64,000 nt of DNA from Rhodoligotrophos appendicifer (GTDB taxonomy: Bacteria; Pseudomonadota; Alphaproteobacteria; Rhizobiales; Im1): positions 124,001-188,000 of the forward strand of contig NZ_VHKL01000005.1 of NCBI RefSeq assembly GCF_007474605.1, written 5' to 3'. The first letter of the stretch is position 1, and each line of letters opens with the position of its first letter. Shown here piece after piece: positions 25,390 to 33,833 of the stretch. The translations under genes were made by a program, and so were the position numbers. The notes beneath the pieces are model-generated. The model saw only the letters and a program-made list of their open reading frames with translations. It ran no database searches and had not been told where the DNA came from.

Positions 25390-26285
25390 TGCCGCCTCGC
25401 CCGCTGATCATCGACACCGATCCCGGCAAGGACGACGCGGTGGCCATCCTCCTGGCGCTGTCTTCGCCGGAAGATTTCGACGTGCTGATGATGAGTGCGG
25501 CAGCCGGCAATGTCGATCTTGCTTTGACGACGGCCAATCTGCGCCGGCTCTGCGATGCAGCCGGCCGGCCGGACCTTGCGCTGCATGCGGGCTGTCCCGG
25601 CCCCCTGCTGCAGCGTCTTGAGATGGTGCCGCATATCCACGGCGAGGACGGGCTTGCGGGCGCGGGGCTGCCACCGCCGGCGATGCCGCTCAATCCGCTT
25701 CATGCGGTGCCGGCGATCATTGAAGCCGTGCGCGCCTCCCCGGAAAAGGTGACGTTCTGCTGCATCGGGCCTCTCACCAATCTCGGCGTCGCCATCGTCA
25801 TGGCGCCCGATATTGTGGAGCGTTTGGCGGAGATCGTCGTCATGGGGGGCTCTTTCACCACCGGCAACATCACGCCTTACGCCAGCTTCAACATCTACAG
25901 CGATCCCCATGCGGCGCGCATCGTCTTCGACTGCGGAGCGTCCGTGACCATGGTCGGCCTGGACGTGACCCGGAAAACCATGCCGACGCCCGAATGGTGC
26001 GCAGCACTGAAAGCCAAGGACACGCCGGCTGCCCATGTCGTGGCCGGCCTCTGGGCGGAGCCGACGGCCTTCATGAACGATGCCTGCGTGATTGCCCATC
26101 TGTTGGATCCCAGCCTGTTCCGGACCGAGCTGTGCCGCGTCGAGATCGATATCACCGATCCCGTCGAGCTGGGCCGCACGCGGCGCCTCGAGGGAGGTGC
26201 CCCGAATGTCAAAGCGGCCATGGACATCGACGTTGACGGCTTTTTTTCCCTGCTCATGGACCGTCTTTCGCGGGCGCCGTCATGA
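25389..26285 (+). CDS. Inosine-uridine preferring nucleoside N-ribohydrolase family protein
   Basis: 298 residues, IunH/RihA-type nucleoside hydrolase that cleaves the N-glycosidic bond of a ribonucleoside to ribose and free base. The calcium-binding signature is DTDPGKDDA at residues 9-17. Further markers are HGEDGLAGAGLP, CIGPLTNLGVAI, VVMGGSF and FNIYSDPHAARIVF. The final ligand region ATAFMNDACVIAHLLDP is typical with a His-Asp-like ND. It starts at ATG 25389, overlapping the preceding stop. It is the last gene of the LacI-linked operon, 92 bases before the hydantoinase operon. The likely role here is releasing a base for the ring-degrading genes downstream. Confidence 0.9.
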   Translation: MPPRPLIIDTDPGKDDAVAILLALSSPEDFDVLMMSAAAGNVDLALTTANLRRLCDAAGRPDLALHAGCPGPLLQRLEMVPHIHGEDGLAGAGLPPPAMPLNPLHAVPAIIEAVRASPEKVTFCCIGPLTNLGVAIVMAPDIVERLAEIVVMGGSFTTGNITPYASFNIYSDPHAARIVFDCGASVTMVGLDVTRKTMPTPEWCAALKAKDTPAAHVVAGLWAEPTAFMNDACVIAHLLDPSLFRTELCRVEIDITDPVELGRTRRLEGGAPNVKAAMDIDVDGFFSLLMDRLSRAPS

Positions 26286-26320
26286 TGCGGGTCACGGCTG
26301 GGATGATTGTGGGGAGATCG

Positions 26321-26336
26321 TATGTATACTAACATA
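26321..26336. promoter_or_regulatory. Palindrome and -10 box upstream of the hydantoinase operon
   Basis: TATGTATACTAACATA has perfect five-base inverted arms (TATGT/ACATA). A -10-like TATACT at 26325-26330 lies inside it. A 16-base AT-rich palindrome is a normal size for a MarR operator, and a MarR-family gene is in the operon it precedes. GTGCAC at 26338-26343 is a second short palindrome. The TTG start follows at 26378, with a GGAGGA ribosome-binding site at 26364-26369. Confidence 0.5.
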
Positions 26337-26377
26337 GGTGCACATATGACCTGTGTGTTCGGCGGAGGAATTGCGTC

Positions 26378-28453
26378 TTGACGGCGGCCGCGCCTCTGGA
26401 GAGTGAGTCTCGGCGCGTCCGACGCGTCGCCGGGATTGATGTCGGCGGCACTTATACGGATCTGGTGCTTTATGAGACGGGGTCCGGCGGCAGTTTCGTC
26501 CGCCTGGCCAAGGTGCCGACCACCTTGCCGAACCAGGCCGTAGGCGTTCTGCGCGCGATCGAGGCAGCCGGTGCGACGCCGGCCCAGCTCGACCTCATCA
26601 TCCATGGCACGACCGCGACCACCAATGCGATCCTCGAACGCAAGATCGCCGCCGTCGGCCTCATCACCACCCGCGGCTTCCGCGACGTGCTCGAACTGGG
26701 TCGACGCACCCGGCCGAACGCCTATGGCATGGTGGGTGCCTTTGAGGCCCTGGTGCCGCGCGAACGTCGCTTCGAGGTGACGGAGCGGATGCGCGTCGAC
26801 GGCACGGTGGTCGATCCGCTCGACGAAGGTCAGGTCGCGGCCGCCGCCGAACGGCTGTTGGCGCTCGGCTGCGAGAGCATCGTCGTGCATTTTCTCCATT
26901 CCTATGCGAACCCGGCCCATGAGCTGCGCGCCGGCGAGATCGTGCGCGCGCTCTGGCACAATGCCTATGTGACGCTGGGCCACGAGCTTCTGTCCGAGTT
27001 TCGCGAATATGAGCGTGGCACCACCGCCTCCGTGAACGCGGCGGTCCAGCCCATTCTCGACCGCTATATCCGGCGCCTGGCGGACGATCTGGCGGCGGGG
27101 GGCTTCACCCGTGATCTCCTGGTCATGAATGGCAATGGCGGGACCGTCACGGCCCGCCATGTGGGCCGTGAGGCTGTGAAGACGATCATGTCGGGACCGG
27201 CCTCCGGCGTCATGGCGGCGGCGGCCACCTTGCAGCAGTCGGGCCTGGCCAATGCCATCACCTATGACATGGGCGGCACCTCCACGGATGTGGCACTGAT
27301 CCATGGCGGCATCCCCGAGGTCTCCTCCGAACTTGCGATCGACTACGGCCTGCCGATTCACGTGCCGCTCGTCGATGTCCGCACCGTCGGCGCGGGAGGC
27401 GGCTCGATCGCTGCGATCAATGCCGCCGGCATGTTGCAGGTTGGCCCTGAATCGGCCGGCTCCTCGCCGGGCCCCATCGGCTATGGCCGCGGCGGCACCC
27501 GACCGACCATCACCGACGCCAATCTTCTGCTCGGCCGCCTCGATCCTGCAGCGCTCACCGCCGTCGATGCATCGACCGGGCTGGATCCGCTGCGTGAGGC
27601 CATCGACCGCGAGATCGCACGACCCCTGGGGCTTTCGCCGGAGGATGCGGCCGCCGCCATCATCCATCTCGCGAACACCCACATGGCGGGTGCGATCCGC
27701 GTGGTCTCTCTCTCCAGAGGCTTCGACCCCCGCGATTTCGTGCTGTTTGCCTTTGGCGGGGCGGGGCCCCTGCACGCGGTCGCGATCGCCCGCGAGCTCG
27801 GCCTCCCCGAGGTCCTGGTGCCGGCGCGGCCAGGACTGACCAACGCCTTGGGATGTCTTGCCGCCGATCTGCGCCAGGATTTCGTCAACACCGTCAATAT
27901 CGGCCTCGATGCGATCGACATGACGCTCGTGGCAGAGCTTCTCGGCCAGCAGCGCCGTGAGGGCGAGGCAGTGAACGGGGCCGAGCAGGACGAGATCGTC
28001 GAGACCATCGTCATCCATGGCGCGGACATGCAGTTCCGCGGTCAGACCCATCTGATCCGTGTCGCCATACCCTCACCCGACATCAGCCGCGAGGCCCTGC
28101 AGAGTGCCTTCGAGGAGGCCTATTTCGCCCGCTTCCAGGTGCGGTTGCCCGAAGTCAGGGCGGTGGTCGTAAACCTCGTGACATCGGTGATCGGCCGTCG
28201 CCGAAGCTTCCCCGTGAAGTCGCTCATCGATATCAGGAGCCGGTCGACCGCAGCGATCACGCGGCCCCTCTACGCGAGCGGCCGCTGGCATGAGGCGCGC
28301 ATCCTTGACCGCGACCAGCTCCAGCCGAGCGAGGTGATCGAGGGCCCCGCCGTCATTCAGCAATTTGACGCGACCACGGTCGTCGAGCCGGGCTCCGTCG
28401 CCACGGTCGATGCAATCGGCAATCTGCGCATCAAGGTGGGAGCATGGGCATGA
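26378..28453 (+). CDS. Hydantoinase/oxoprolinase family protein, A subunit (HyuA type)
   Basis: 691 residues, ATP-dependent hydantoinase/oxoprolinase A subunit with an actin-like fold. The N-terminus GIDVGGTYTDLVL is the phosphate-1 motif, and the segments IIHGTTATTNAILERK, TYDMGGTSTDVALI and FAFGGAGPLHAV are signature blocks. With the B subunit it opens lactam rings such as N-methylhydantoin or 5-oxoproline using ATP. The start is a TTG preceded by a perfect GGAGGA at 8 bases. The gene is coupled to the B subunit by ATGA (28450-28453). Its neighbours, a molybdenum hydroxylase and a pyridine-type reductase, suggest a cyclic lactam formed by ring reduction as substrate. Confidence 0.93.
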   Translation: MTAAAPLESESRRVRRVAGIDVGGTYTDLVLYETGSGGSFVRLAKVPTTLPNQAVGVLRAIEAAGATPAQLDLIIHGTTATTNAILERKIAAVGLITTRGFRDVLELGRRTRPNAYGMVGAFEALVPRERRFEVTERMRVDGTVVDPLDEGQVAAAAERLLALGCESIVVHFLHSYANPAHELRAGEIVRALWHNAYVTLGHELLSEFREYERGTTASVNAAVQPILDRYIRRLADDLAAGGFTRDLLVMNGNGGTVTARHVGREAVKTIMSGPASGVMAAAATLQQSGLANAITYDMGGTSTDVALIHGGIPEVSSELAIDYGLPIHVPLVDVRTVGAGGGSIAAINAAGMLQVGPESAGSSPGPIGYGRGGTRPTITDANLLLGRLDPAALTAVDASTGLDPLREAIDREIARPLGLSPEDAAAAIIHLANTHMAGAIRVVSLSRGFDPRDFVLFAFGGAGPLHAVAIARELGLPEVLVPARPGLTNALGCLAADLRQDFVNTVNIGLDAIDMTLVAELLGQQRREGEAVNGAEQDEIVETIVIHGADMQFRGQTHLIRVAIPSPDISREALQSAFEEAYFARFQVRLPEVRAVVVNLVTSVIGRRRSFPVKSLIDIRSRSTAAITRPLYASGRWHEARILDRDQLQPSEVIEGPAVIQQFDATTVVEPGSVATVDAIGNLRIKVGAWA

Positions 28454-30204
28454 GCGGCGTCGATCCTCTGACCCTGGCGGTGATCCAGGCAGGCCTCCAG
28501 CAGGTTTGCAACGAGATGGACATTGCCTTCAGCCGGTCGGCCTTCTCCCCCGTGATCGCCGAAGCGGACGACCGCTCCTCCGGCATCTATGCCCTCGAGA
28601 CCGGCGATCTGATCTCCCAGGGGGAACTGGGCCTGCCCGTCTTCGTCGGCACGATGCAGTACTCCGCTCGCGAGCTCAGCCGCAGGATTGCCGACGGCGT
28701 GACGGCAGCGCCGGAGCCGGGTGATCTCTACATCGTCAACGATCCCTATCTCGGCGGCACCCATCTGATGGATGTGCGCTTCGCCAAGCCGTTCTATTAC
28801 AAGGGCGAACTGTTCTGTTGGCTCCAGAACACCGGTCATTGGCCGGATGTCGGCGGCATGGTTCCGGGCGGCTTCTCCGCCAAGGCGACGGAGGTTGAGC
28901 AGGAGGGCTTGCGGCTGCCGCCGGTGAAGCTGTTCAAGCGCGGCGAGATGGATCGGGAGATCTATCAGATCATTTGCTCCAACATCCGCATCGCCGATCA
29001 GCGGATCGGCGATATCCGCGCTCAGGCGTCGGCTCTGGCGGTGGGCGAGACGCGGTTGACAGAGCTCTTCGACCGCTATGGTCTTGCCACCGTGACGGCC
29101 GCCATTGCCGAGATCCGAGCACGGGCGGCCCAGCTGATGCGCACCTATCTGGAGAGCATTGCCGACGGGGTCTATCATTCGGAAGCCTTCGTTGATTCCG
29201 ACGGTGTGGTGAACGAGCCGCTGCGCATCGCGCTGCGTATGACCAAGGCTGATGGCCAACTCCATTTTGATTTCGCCGGATCCTCGCCGCCCTGCCGCGG
29301 CCCGATGAACTCCGTCGTCTCCACCACTTATTCTTCCGTCTATCTGGCCATGCGCCATGTCTTTCCCGACATTCCGCTGAATGCCGGCGCCTTCGAGCCC
29401 TTGGTGATCGAGCGCCCCGAGGGGACGTTCCTGGATGCCCGCTACCCCCGTCCGGTCTCCGGCTGTGCGGCGGAAGTCTCCCAGCGCATCGCCGAAGCGG
29501 TGTTCCTGGCGCTGGTCCAGGCCATTCCGACCAAGGTGACGGCAGCACCTGCGGGCACGTCGGGCAATTTCGCGCTGGGCGGCTATGATCCCGAGCGCGG
29601 CCGCGGCTATGTCATGTACCAATTGTCGGGCGGCGGCTATGGCGGCAATGCGGACCAGGACGGCCTGACCAATGGCTGCTCCACCATCGGCATCTCCAAG
29701 ATGCCGCCGGTGGAGGTGATGGAGCAATATTACCCGGTGCTCTTCCGGCGCTTCGCCTTGCGGGAAGGGTCCGGCGGGGCAGGAGAGCACCGCGGCGGCT
29801 TCGGCGTCCATTATGAGGTTGAGCTCCTGCGGGGGGAGGCGACGGCCTCCTTCGTCATGGACCATGGCCGCTTCGGTCCCCCCGGTGTCTTGGGCGGGGA
29901 GGAGGGCGGACGCAACGAGGTGCATGTGCATCGCGAGGGCACCGTCTTCATCCCCGAGCATCTCTCCAAGGATCAGGGCATCCCCTTGCAGGCGGGCGAC
30001 CGGGTGGAGGTCAAGACCCCCGGCGGTGGCGGCTATGGCGATCCCTTGCGACGCGAATTCGGCTTGATCGAGCGCGACTTTCGCCGTGGCTACTACACGG
30101 CTGAGGAACTGCAATCCTTGTTTTCGGTGGTGATGGGCCCGGACGGCGAGGTCGACGCGCTGTCCACCGATCGCCTTCGTGGCGGCTTGAGGCAAGCGGG
30201 GTAG
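28450..30204 (+). CDS. Hydantoinase/oxoprolinase family protein, B subunit (HyuB type)
   Basis: 584 residues, HyuB. The start of the family, DPLTLAVIQAGLQQVCNEMDIAFSRSAFSPV, is present, as are PGDLYIVNDPYLGGTHLMDV, and the C-terminal GDRVEVKTPGGGGYGDPLRR, which is diagnostic of the B subunit. I chose ATG 28450, which overlaps the A-subunit stop and has GGTGGGAG 7 bases upstream; an in-frame ATG at 28444 is closer to the ribosome-binding site than is usual. It completes an ATP-dependent lactamase with HyuA. The stop is 3 bases before the molybdenum-hydroxylase FAD subunit gene. Confidence 0.94.
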   Translation: MSGVDPLTLAVIQAGLQQVCNEMDIAFSRSAFSPVIAEADDRSSGIYALETGDLISQGELGLPVFVGTMQYSARELSRRIADGVTAAPEPGDLYIVNDPYLGGTHLMDVRFAKPFYYKGELFCWLQNTGHWPDVGGMVPGGFSAKATEVEQEGLRLPPVKLFKRGEMDREIYQIICSNIRIADQRIGDIRAQASALAVGETRLTELFDRYGLATVTAAIAEIRARAAQLMRTYLESIADGVYHSEAFVDSDGVVNEPLRIALRMTKADGQLHFDFAGSSPPCRGPMNSVVSTTYSSVYLAMRHVFPDIPLNAGAFEPLVIERPEGTFLDARYPRPVSGCAAEVSQRIAEAVFLALVQAIPTKVTAAPAGTSGNFALGGYDPERGRGYVMYQLSGGGYGGNADQDGLTNGCSTIGISKMPPVEVMEQYYPVLFRRFALREGSGGAGEHRGGFGVHYEVELLRGEATASFVMDHGRFGPPGVLGGEEGGRNEVHVHREGTVFIPEHLSKDQGIPLQAGDRVEVKTPGGGGYGDPLRREFGLIERDFRRGYYTAEELQSLFSVVMGPDGEVDALSTDRLRGGLRQAG

Positions 30205-30207
30205 TCC

Positions 30208-31071
30208 ATGTTCTATGCGCGACCGAGCTCCCTGGAGGAAGCCTTGGCGATCAGGGCCGATAGGGACGTCACGGTGCTCGCCGGCGGCACCGATGTTTAT
30301 CCTGCCAAGGCAGGCCGCAATGGCTGGGGTGACATGCGTGAGGAGGGAATCCTCGACATCACGGCCGTGGACGAACTGCGCGGCATCGACGACTCTGGCG
30401 ACCATGTCCGTCTCGGCGCCTTGACCACCTGGACGCAGCTCCGCCGGCATTCACTGCCGCCAGCCTTTGCCGGGATCCAGTCGGCCGCTCGCGAGGTGGG
30501 GGGCGCCCAGATCCAGAACCGCGGCACCCTGGCCGGCAATCTCTGCACCGCATCGCCGGCGGGCGACGGCATTCCTTGCCTCCTGGCATTGGACGCCGAG
30601 ATCGAGCTGGTCTCCCGCCGCGGCACGAGGCGGGTGCCGGTCGCCGATTTCGTGACGGGTTACCGCCAGACGGCATGCGCCGCCGACGAGCTCGTGACTG
30701 CCATCCTGGTTCCGAAGCCCGAGCCTGCCGCAAGGGCGCGCTTTCTGAAGCTCGGGGCCCGGCGGTATCTGGTGATTTCCATCGTCATGGCGTCAGCGGT
30801 GATCGCGCCGGACGGCCACGGTGTGATTTCGAACGCGCGCATTGCCATCGGCGCCTGTTCTGCCATGGCAAAACGCCTGCCGGATCTGGAAGCCGCTCTT
30901 CGCGGCTGTCATGTGTCGGAGGCGGCGGAGATCGCTGCAGCCTCCCACCTGCAGGTCCTGTCGCCCATCGACGACATCCGTGCCAGTGGCGCCTTCCGCA
31001 GCCATGCGGCGCTAATAGTGCTGCGCGATCTGCTGGGCTCTCTGGCCCCCACCGAGGCGAGGGCGGCATGA
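30208..31071 (+). CDS. Molybdenum hydroxylase (xanthine dehydrogenase family) FAD-binding subunit
   Basis: 287-residue medium subunit, CoxM/XdhB type. The FAD-binding motifs are VLAGGTDVYPAK (about residues 24-35) and QNRGTLAGNLCTASPAGD (about 102-120), followed by the CO-dehydrogenase flavoprotein C-terminal domain. It transfers electrons from the iron-sulfur centres to an acceptor. It is coupled by ATGA (31068-31071) to a gene in which the iron-sulfur and molybdenum subunits are fused, so the enzyme would be a two-polypeptide complex. The substrate (an aromatic N-heterocycle or aldehyde) is not determined by this subunit. Confidence 0.93.
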   Translation: MFYARPSSLEEALAIRADRDVTVLAGGTDVYPAKAGRNGWGDMREEGILDITAVDELRGIDDSGDHVRLGALTTWTQLRRHSLPPAFAGIQSAAREVGGAQIQNRGTLAGNLCTASPAGDGIPCLLALDAEIELVSRRGTRRVPVADFVTGYRQTACAADELVTAILVPKPEPAARARFLKLGARRYLVISIVMASAVIAPDGHGVISNARIAIGACSAMAKRLPDLEAALRGCHVSEAAEIAAASHLQVLSPIDDIRASGAFRSHAALIVLRDLLGSLAPTEARAA

Positions 31072-33833
31072 GACACGAGACCCTGGCGAAAACCGACGAG
31101 AGGGTTGTCAGCTTCTCCGTCAATGGCCAGCGCCGGGAGGTGAGCGCACGGCCCTTCACCACGCTCGCCTCGACTTTGCGTGATGGACTTGGGCTGACCG
31201 GCACGAAGATCGGCTGTGACGCCGGCGATTGCGGGGCCTGTACGGTGATCGTGAATGGCGAGCAGGCCTGTGCCTGCCTCATTCCCATAGCCCAGCTCGA
31301 AGGCGCCGAGATCCACACGGTGGAGGGCGAAGGCCCGGGCGGCCTGACGGAAACGCTGCGTCAGGCGTTTCTCAGCCACGGCGCCGCCCAATGCGGGATC
31401 TGCACCCCGGGAATGCTGATGGCGGCAGCCGACTGCCTGTCGCACGAGCCCAAGGCGAGTCGTGAGCGGATCGAGGATGCCCTCGGTGGCGTTCTGTGCC
31501 GCTGTACGGGTTATGTGAAAATAATCGAGGCAGTCGAAGAGGTTGCGAGCGGAACCTGCAATCGCTCCTTGCCGAATGACGGCGGCGTGGGGTCACGTCT
31601 GGTGCGCCGGGATGGACATGCCAAGGTCACGGGTGCGGATCTCTTCGGCGCCGATGCGGCTCCCGACGGCGCCTTGTGGATGCGCGTCATCCGCTCTCCC
31701 CATGCCCGGGCCGGCTTCCGCTTCGGCGACCTCGATGCCGTCGTGGCGGCGACCCCCGGTCTGGAGGTGATCCTGACGGCGGCGAACGTGCCGGGCGAGA
31801 ACGCCTTCGGCATCTTTCCCAATCTCAAGGACCAGCCCGTCTTCGCCGAGACCCATGTCCGCTTCCGCGGCGAGGCCGTGGCGGCGTTGGTCGGCGAACG
31901 GCGGGTGATCGAGGCGATCTCGGATCGCGACATACCCATCGAATGGCTGCCTCTGCCGCCGACCAGCGGCGTGGCGGCGGCACTCAGCCCGGGCGCTCCG
32001 GTCCTGCATGAGCGCTTTCCCGATAATGTGCTGGCGCGTGGCCACCTGCGCACAGGTGATGTTGCGCACGGCCATGGCCAGGCCGCAGCAACGGTCGAAG
32101 GTCGCTTTGCCACGGGCTTCGTCGAGCACGCCTATATTGAGCCGGAGGCGGGATTTGCCGTGGCGACGGGCGATCGGGTGGAGGTGACCGCCTGTACCCA
32201 GGCCCCTTACATGGATCTGGACGAGACGGCCCGCGTCCTCGGCGTCGATCATTCCAAGGTCCGGATCATTCCGACGGCCTGCGGCGGAGGCTTTGGCGGC
32301 AAGCTCGACGTCTCGGTGCAGCCGCTGCTGGCGGTGGCGGCCCGCGTCACCGGCCGGCCGGTCCGCATCGTCTACAGCCGCACTGAATCCATGGCCTCGA
32401 CCACAAAGCGGCATCCGTCGCAGATCTGGGCCAAGGCTTCCGCCGATGCCCAGGGCCGGTTGACGGCATACGAGCTCGACGGCGACTTCAACACCGGCGC
32501 CTATGCCTCCTGGGGGTCGACGGTCGCCAACCGCGTGCCGGTCCACGGCACCGGTCCCTATGTCGTGCCGAATGTCTGGAACCGGACCCGCGCGGTCTAC
32601 ACCAATGACACGCCTGCGGGCGCCTTCCGGGGCTTCGGCGTGCCCCAGGCGGCGATCGCCAACGAGACGCTGATGGATGATCTGGCGGGCGCGCTCGACA
32701 TTGATCGCTGGCACATCCGCCGGATCAATGCGATCGGCCATGGCGACGTCACGCCGTCGGGCCAGCGTCTCGATCATTCCGCCGGCCTGCCTGAATGCCT
32801 CGATGCCCTGAAGCCTGACTGGGATGCAGCGCTGGTGCAGACCGCAGCGTTCAACGAGACCGCCACGCGCCGCAAGCGCGGTGTCGGCATCGCCTGCATG
32901 TGGTATGGCTGCGGCAACACCTCGGTGTCGAACCCGTCATCCATGCGCATCACGCTTTCACGCGAGGGGCGGCTGATCTTCTATAACGGGGCCGTCGATA
33001 TCGGCCAGGGCTCGACGACGATCCTGCTCCAGATTGCCTCGGAGGCATTAGGCCTGCGTCCGGAATGCTTCGAGATGGTGATCGGTGATACCGACCGCAC
33101 CCTGGACGCGGGCAAGACCTCGGCCTCGCGCCAGACTTTCGTGTCCGGCAACGCGACCCGCCTGGCCGCCGAGGATCTAAGGCGCAAGATCTTGGGGCTG
33201 GCCAATGCCGGTCCTGAGGCGCGCCTCACGCTGCAGGGGAGGGAACTCTCGGTCCTCGACGGGGAAGCCTCACGCCGCATCGATCTCGCGAGCCTCGTCG
33301 CGGATGCCTCAGGCATCGTCCTGGAGGGCTTCGGCGCTTATGACCCGCCGACCAGCCCGCTGGACGCGGACGGCCAGGGAGTGCCCTATGCGACCTATGG
33401 CTTTGCGGCCCAGATGGCGGAGGTCGAGGTCGACACCGCCCTCGCGACGGTGAAGGTGCTGCGCATCGTCGCCGCTCATGATGTCGGCCGCGCCATCAAT
33501 CCGACCTTGGTCGAAGGTCAGATCCATGGCGGCATCGCGCAAGGACTGGGCCTTGCCTTGATGGAGGAATATATCCCCGGCCGCACCGAGAACCTGCATG
33601 ATTACCTGATCCCGACGGTGGGCGACATGCCGGCCATCAAGACCATCCTGGTGGAGGATGCCGATCCCGAGGGCCCCTATGGCGCCAAGGGGGTCGGCGA
33701 GCCGGCCCTGGTGGCGACGGCCCCGGCGATTCTGGGTGCGATCCGCCATGCCACGGGCGTTCGGATGACGCGCGTGCCGGTGCTGCCGCATCGGCTCTGG
33801 GAAGCATTGCAGCAAGGCGAGGTGACATCATGA
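31068..33833 (+). CDS. Molybdenum hydroxylase, fused [2Fe-2S] and molybdopterin-binding subunit
   Basis: 921 residues. The N-terminal part (about 1-165) is the [2Fe-2S] subunit with ligands C50, C55, C58, C70 for the plant-ferredoxin-type cluster and C109, C112, C144, C146 for the second cluster. A short linker leads to the molybdenum subunit (about 175-921), including GGGFGGKLD, GAFRGFGVPQ, and the active-site Glu at E878 (GVGEPAL). Most relatives have these as separate genes; fusion occurs in some lineages. It should hydroxylate an N-heterocycle next to the ring nitrogen, for example nicotinate to 6-hydroxynicotinate. An open frame continues upstream into the FAD-subunit gene; I chose ATG 31068 because it gives the normal N-terminus. 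Confidence 0.92.
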   Translation: MRHETLAKTDERVVSFSVNGQRREVSARPFTTLASTLRDGLGLTGTKIGCDAGDCGACTVIVNGEQACACLIPIAQLEGAEIHTVEGEGPGGLTETLRQAFLSHGAAQCGICTPGMLMAAADCLSHEPKASRERIEDALGGVLCRCTGYVKIIEAVEEVASGTCNRSLPNDGGVGSRLVRRDGHAKVTGADLFGADAAPDGALWMRVIRSPHARAGFRFGDLDAVVAATPGLEVILTAANVPGENAFGIFPNLKDQPVFAETHVRFRGEAVAALVGERRVIEAISDRDIPIEWLPLPPTSGVAAALSPGAPVLHERFPDNVLARGHLRTGDVAHGHGQAAATVEGRFATGFVEHAYIEPEAGFAVATGDRVEVTACTQAPYMDLDETARVLGVDHSKVRIIPTACGGGFGGKLDVSVQPLLAVAARVTGRPVRIVYSRTESMASTTKRHPSQIWAKASADAQGRLTAYELDGDFNTGAYASWGSTVANRVPVHGTGPYVVPNVWNRTRAVYTNDTPAGAFRGFGVPQAAIANETLMDDLAGALDIDRWHIRRINAIGHGDVTPSGQRLDHSAGLPECLDALKPDWDAALVQTAAFNETATRRKRGVGIACMWYGCGNTSVSNPSSMRITLSREGRLIFYNGAVDIGQGSTTILLQIASEALGLRPECFEMVIGDTDRTLDAGKTSASRQTFVSGNATRLAAEDLRRKILGLANAGPEARLTLQGRELSVLDGEASRRIDLASLVADASGIVLEGFGAYDPPTSPLDADGQGVPYATYGFAAQMAEVEVDTALATVKVLRIVAAHDVGRAINPTLVEGQIHGGIAQGLGLALMEEYIPGRTENLHDYLIPTVGDMPAIKTILVEDADPEGPYGAKGVGEPALVATAPAILGAIRHATGVRMTRVPVLPHRLWEALQQGEVTS

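Noticed and set aside
25895-28051. Long minus-strand open frame of about 718 codons across the nucleoside hydrolase and hydantoinase A genes
   Set aside because: It is antisense to two genes with clear family motifs and the high GC content makes long opposite-strand frames common. The translation is rich in His, Arg, Gly and Asp and has no recognisable domain.
28357-30450. Long minus-strand open frame of about 697 codons over hydantoinase B
   Set aside because: Same reason: antisense to a gene whose overlaps and motifs are unambiguous; no domain or ribosome-binding site.
30576-31067. N-terminal extension of the fused molybdenum hydroxylase
   Set aside because: The open frame continues upstream in another frame of the FAD-subunit gene, but the extension has no family sequence. 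The ATG at 31068 overlaps the FAD-subunit stop by four bases and gives the normal [2Fe-2S] subunit start.
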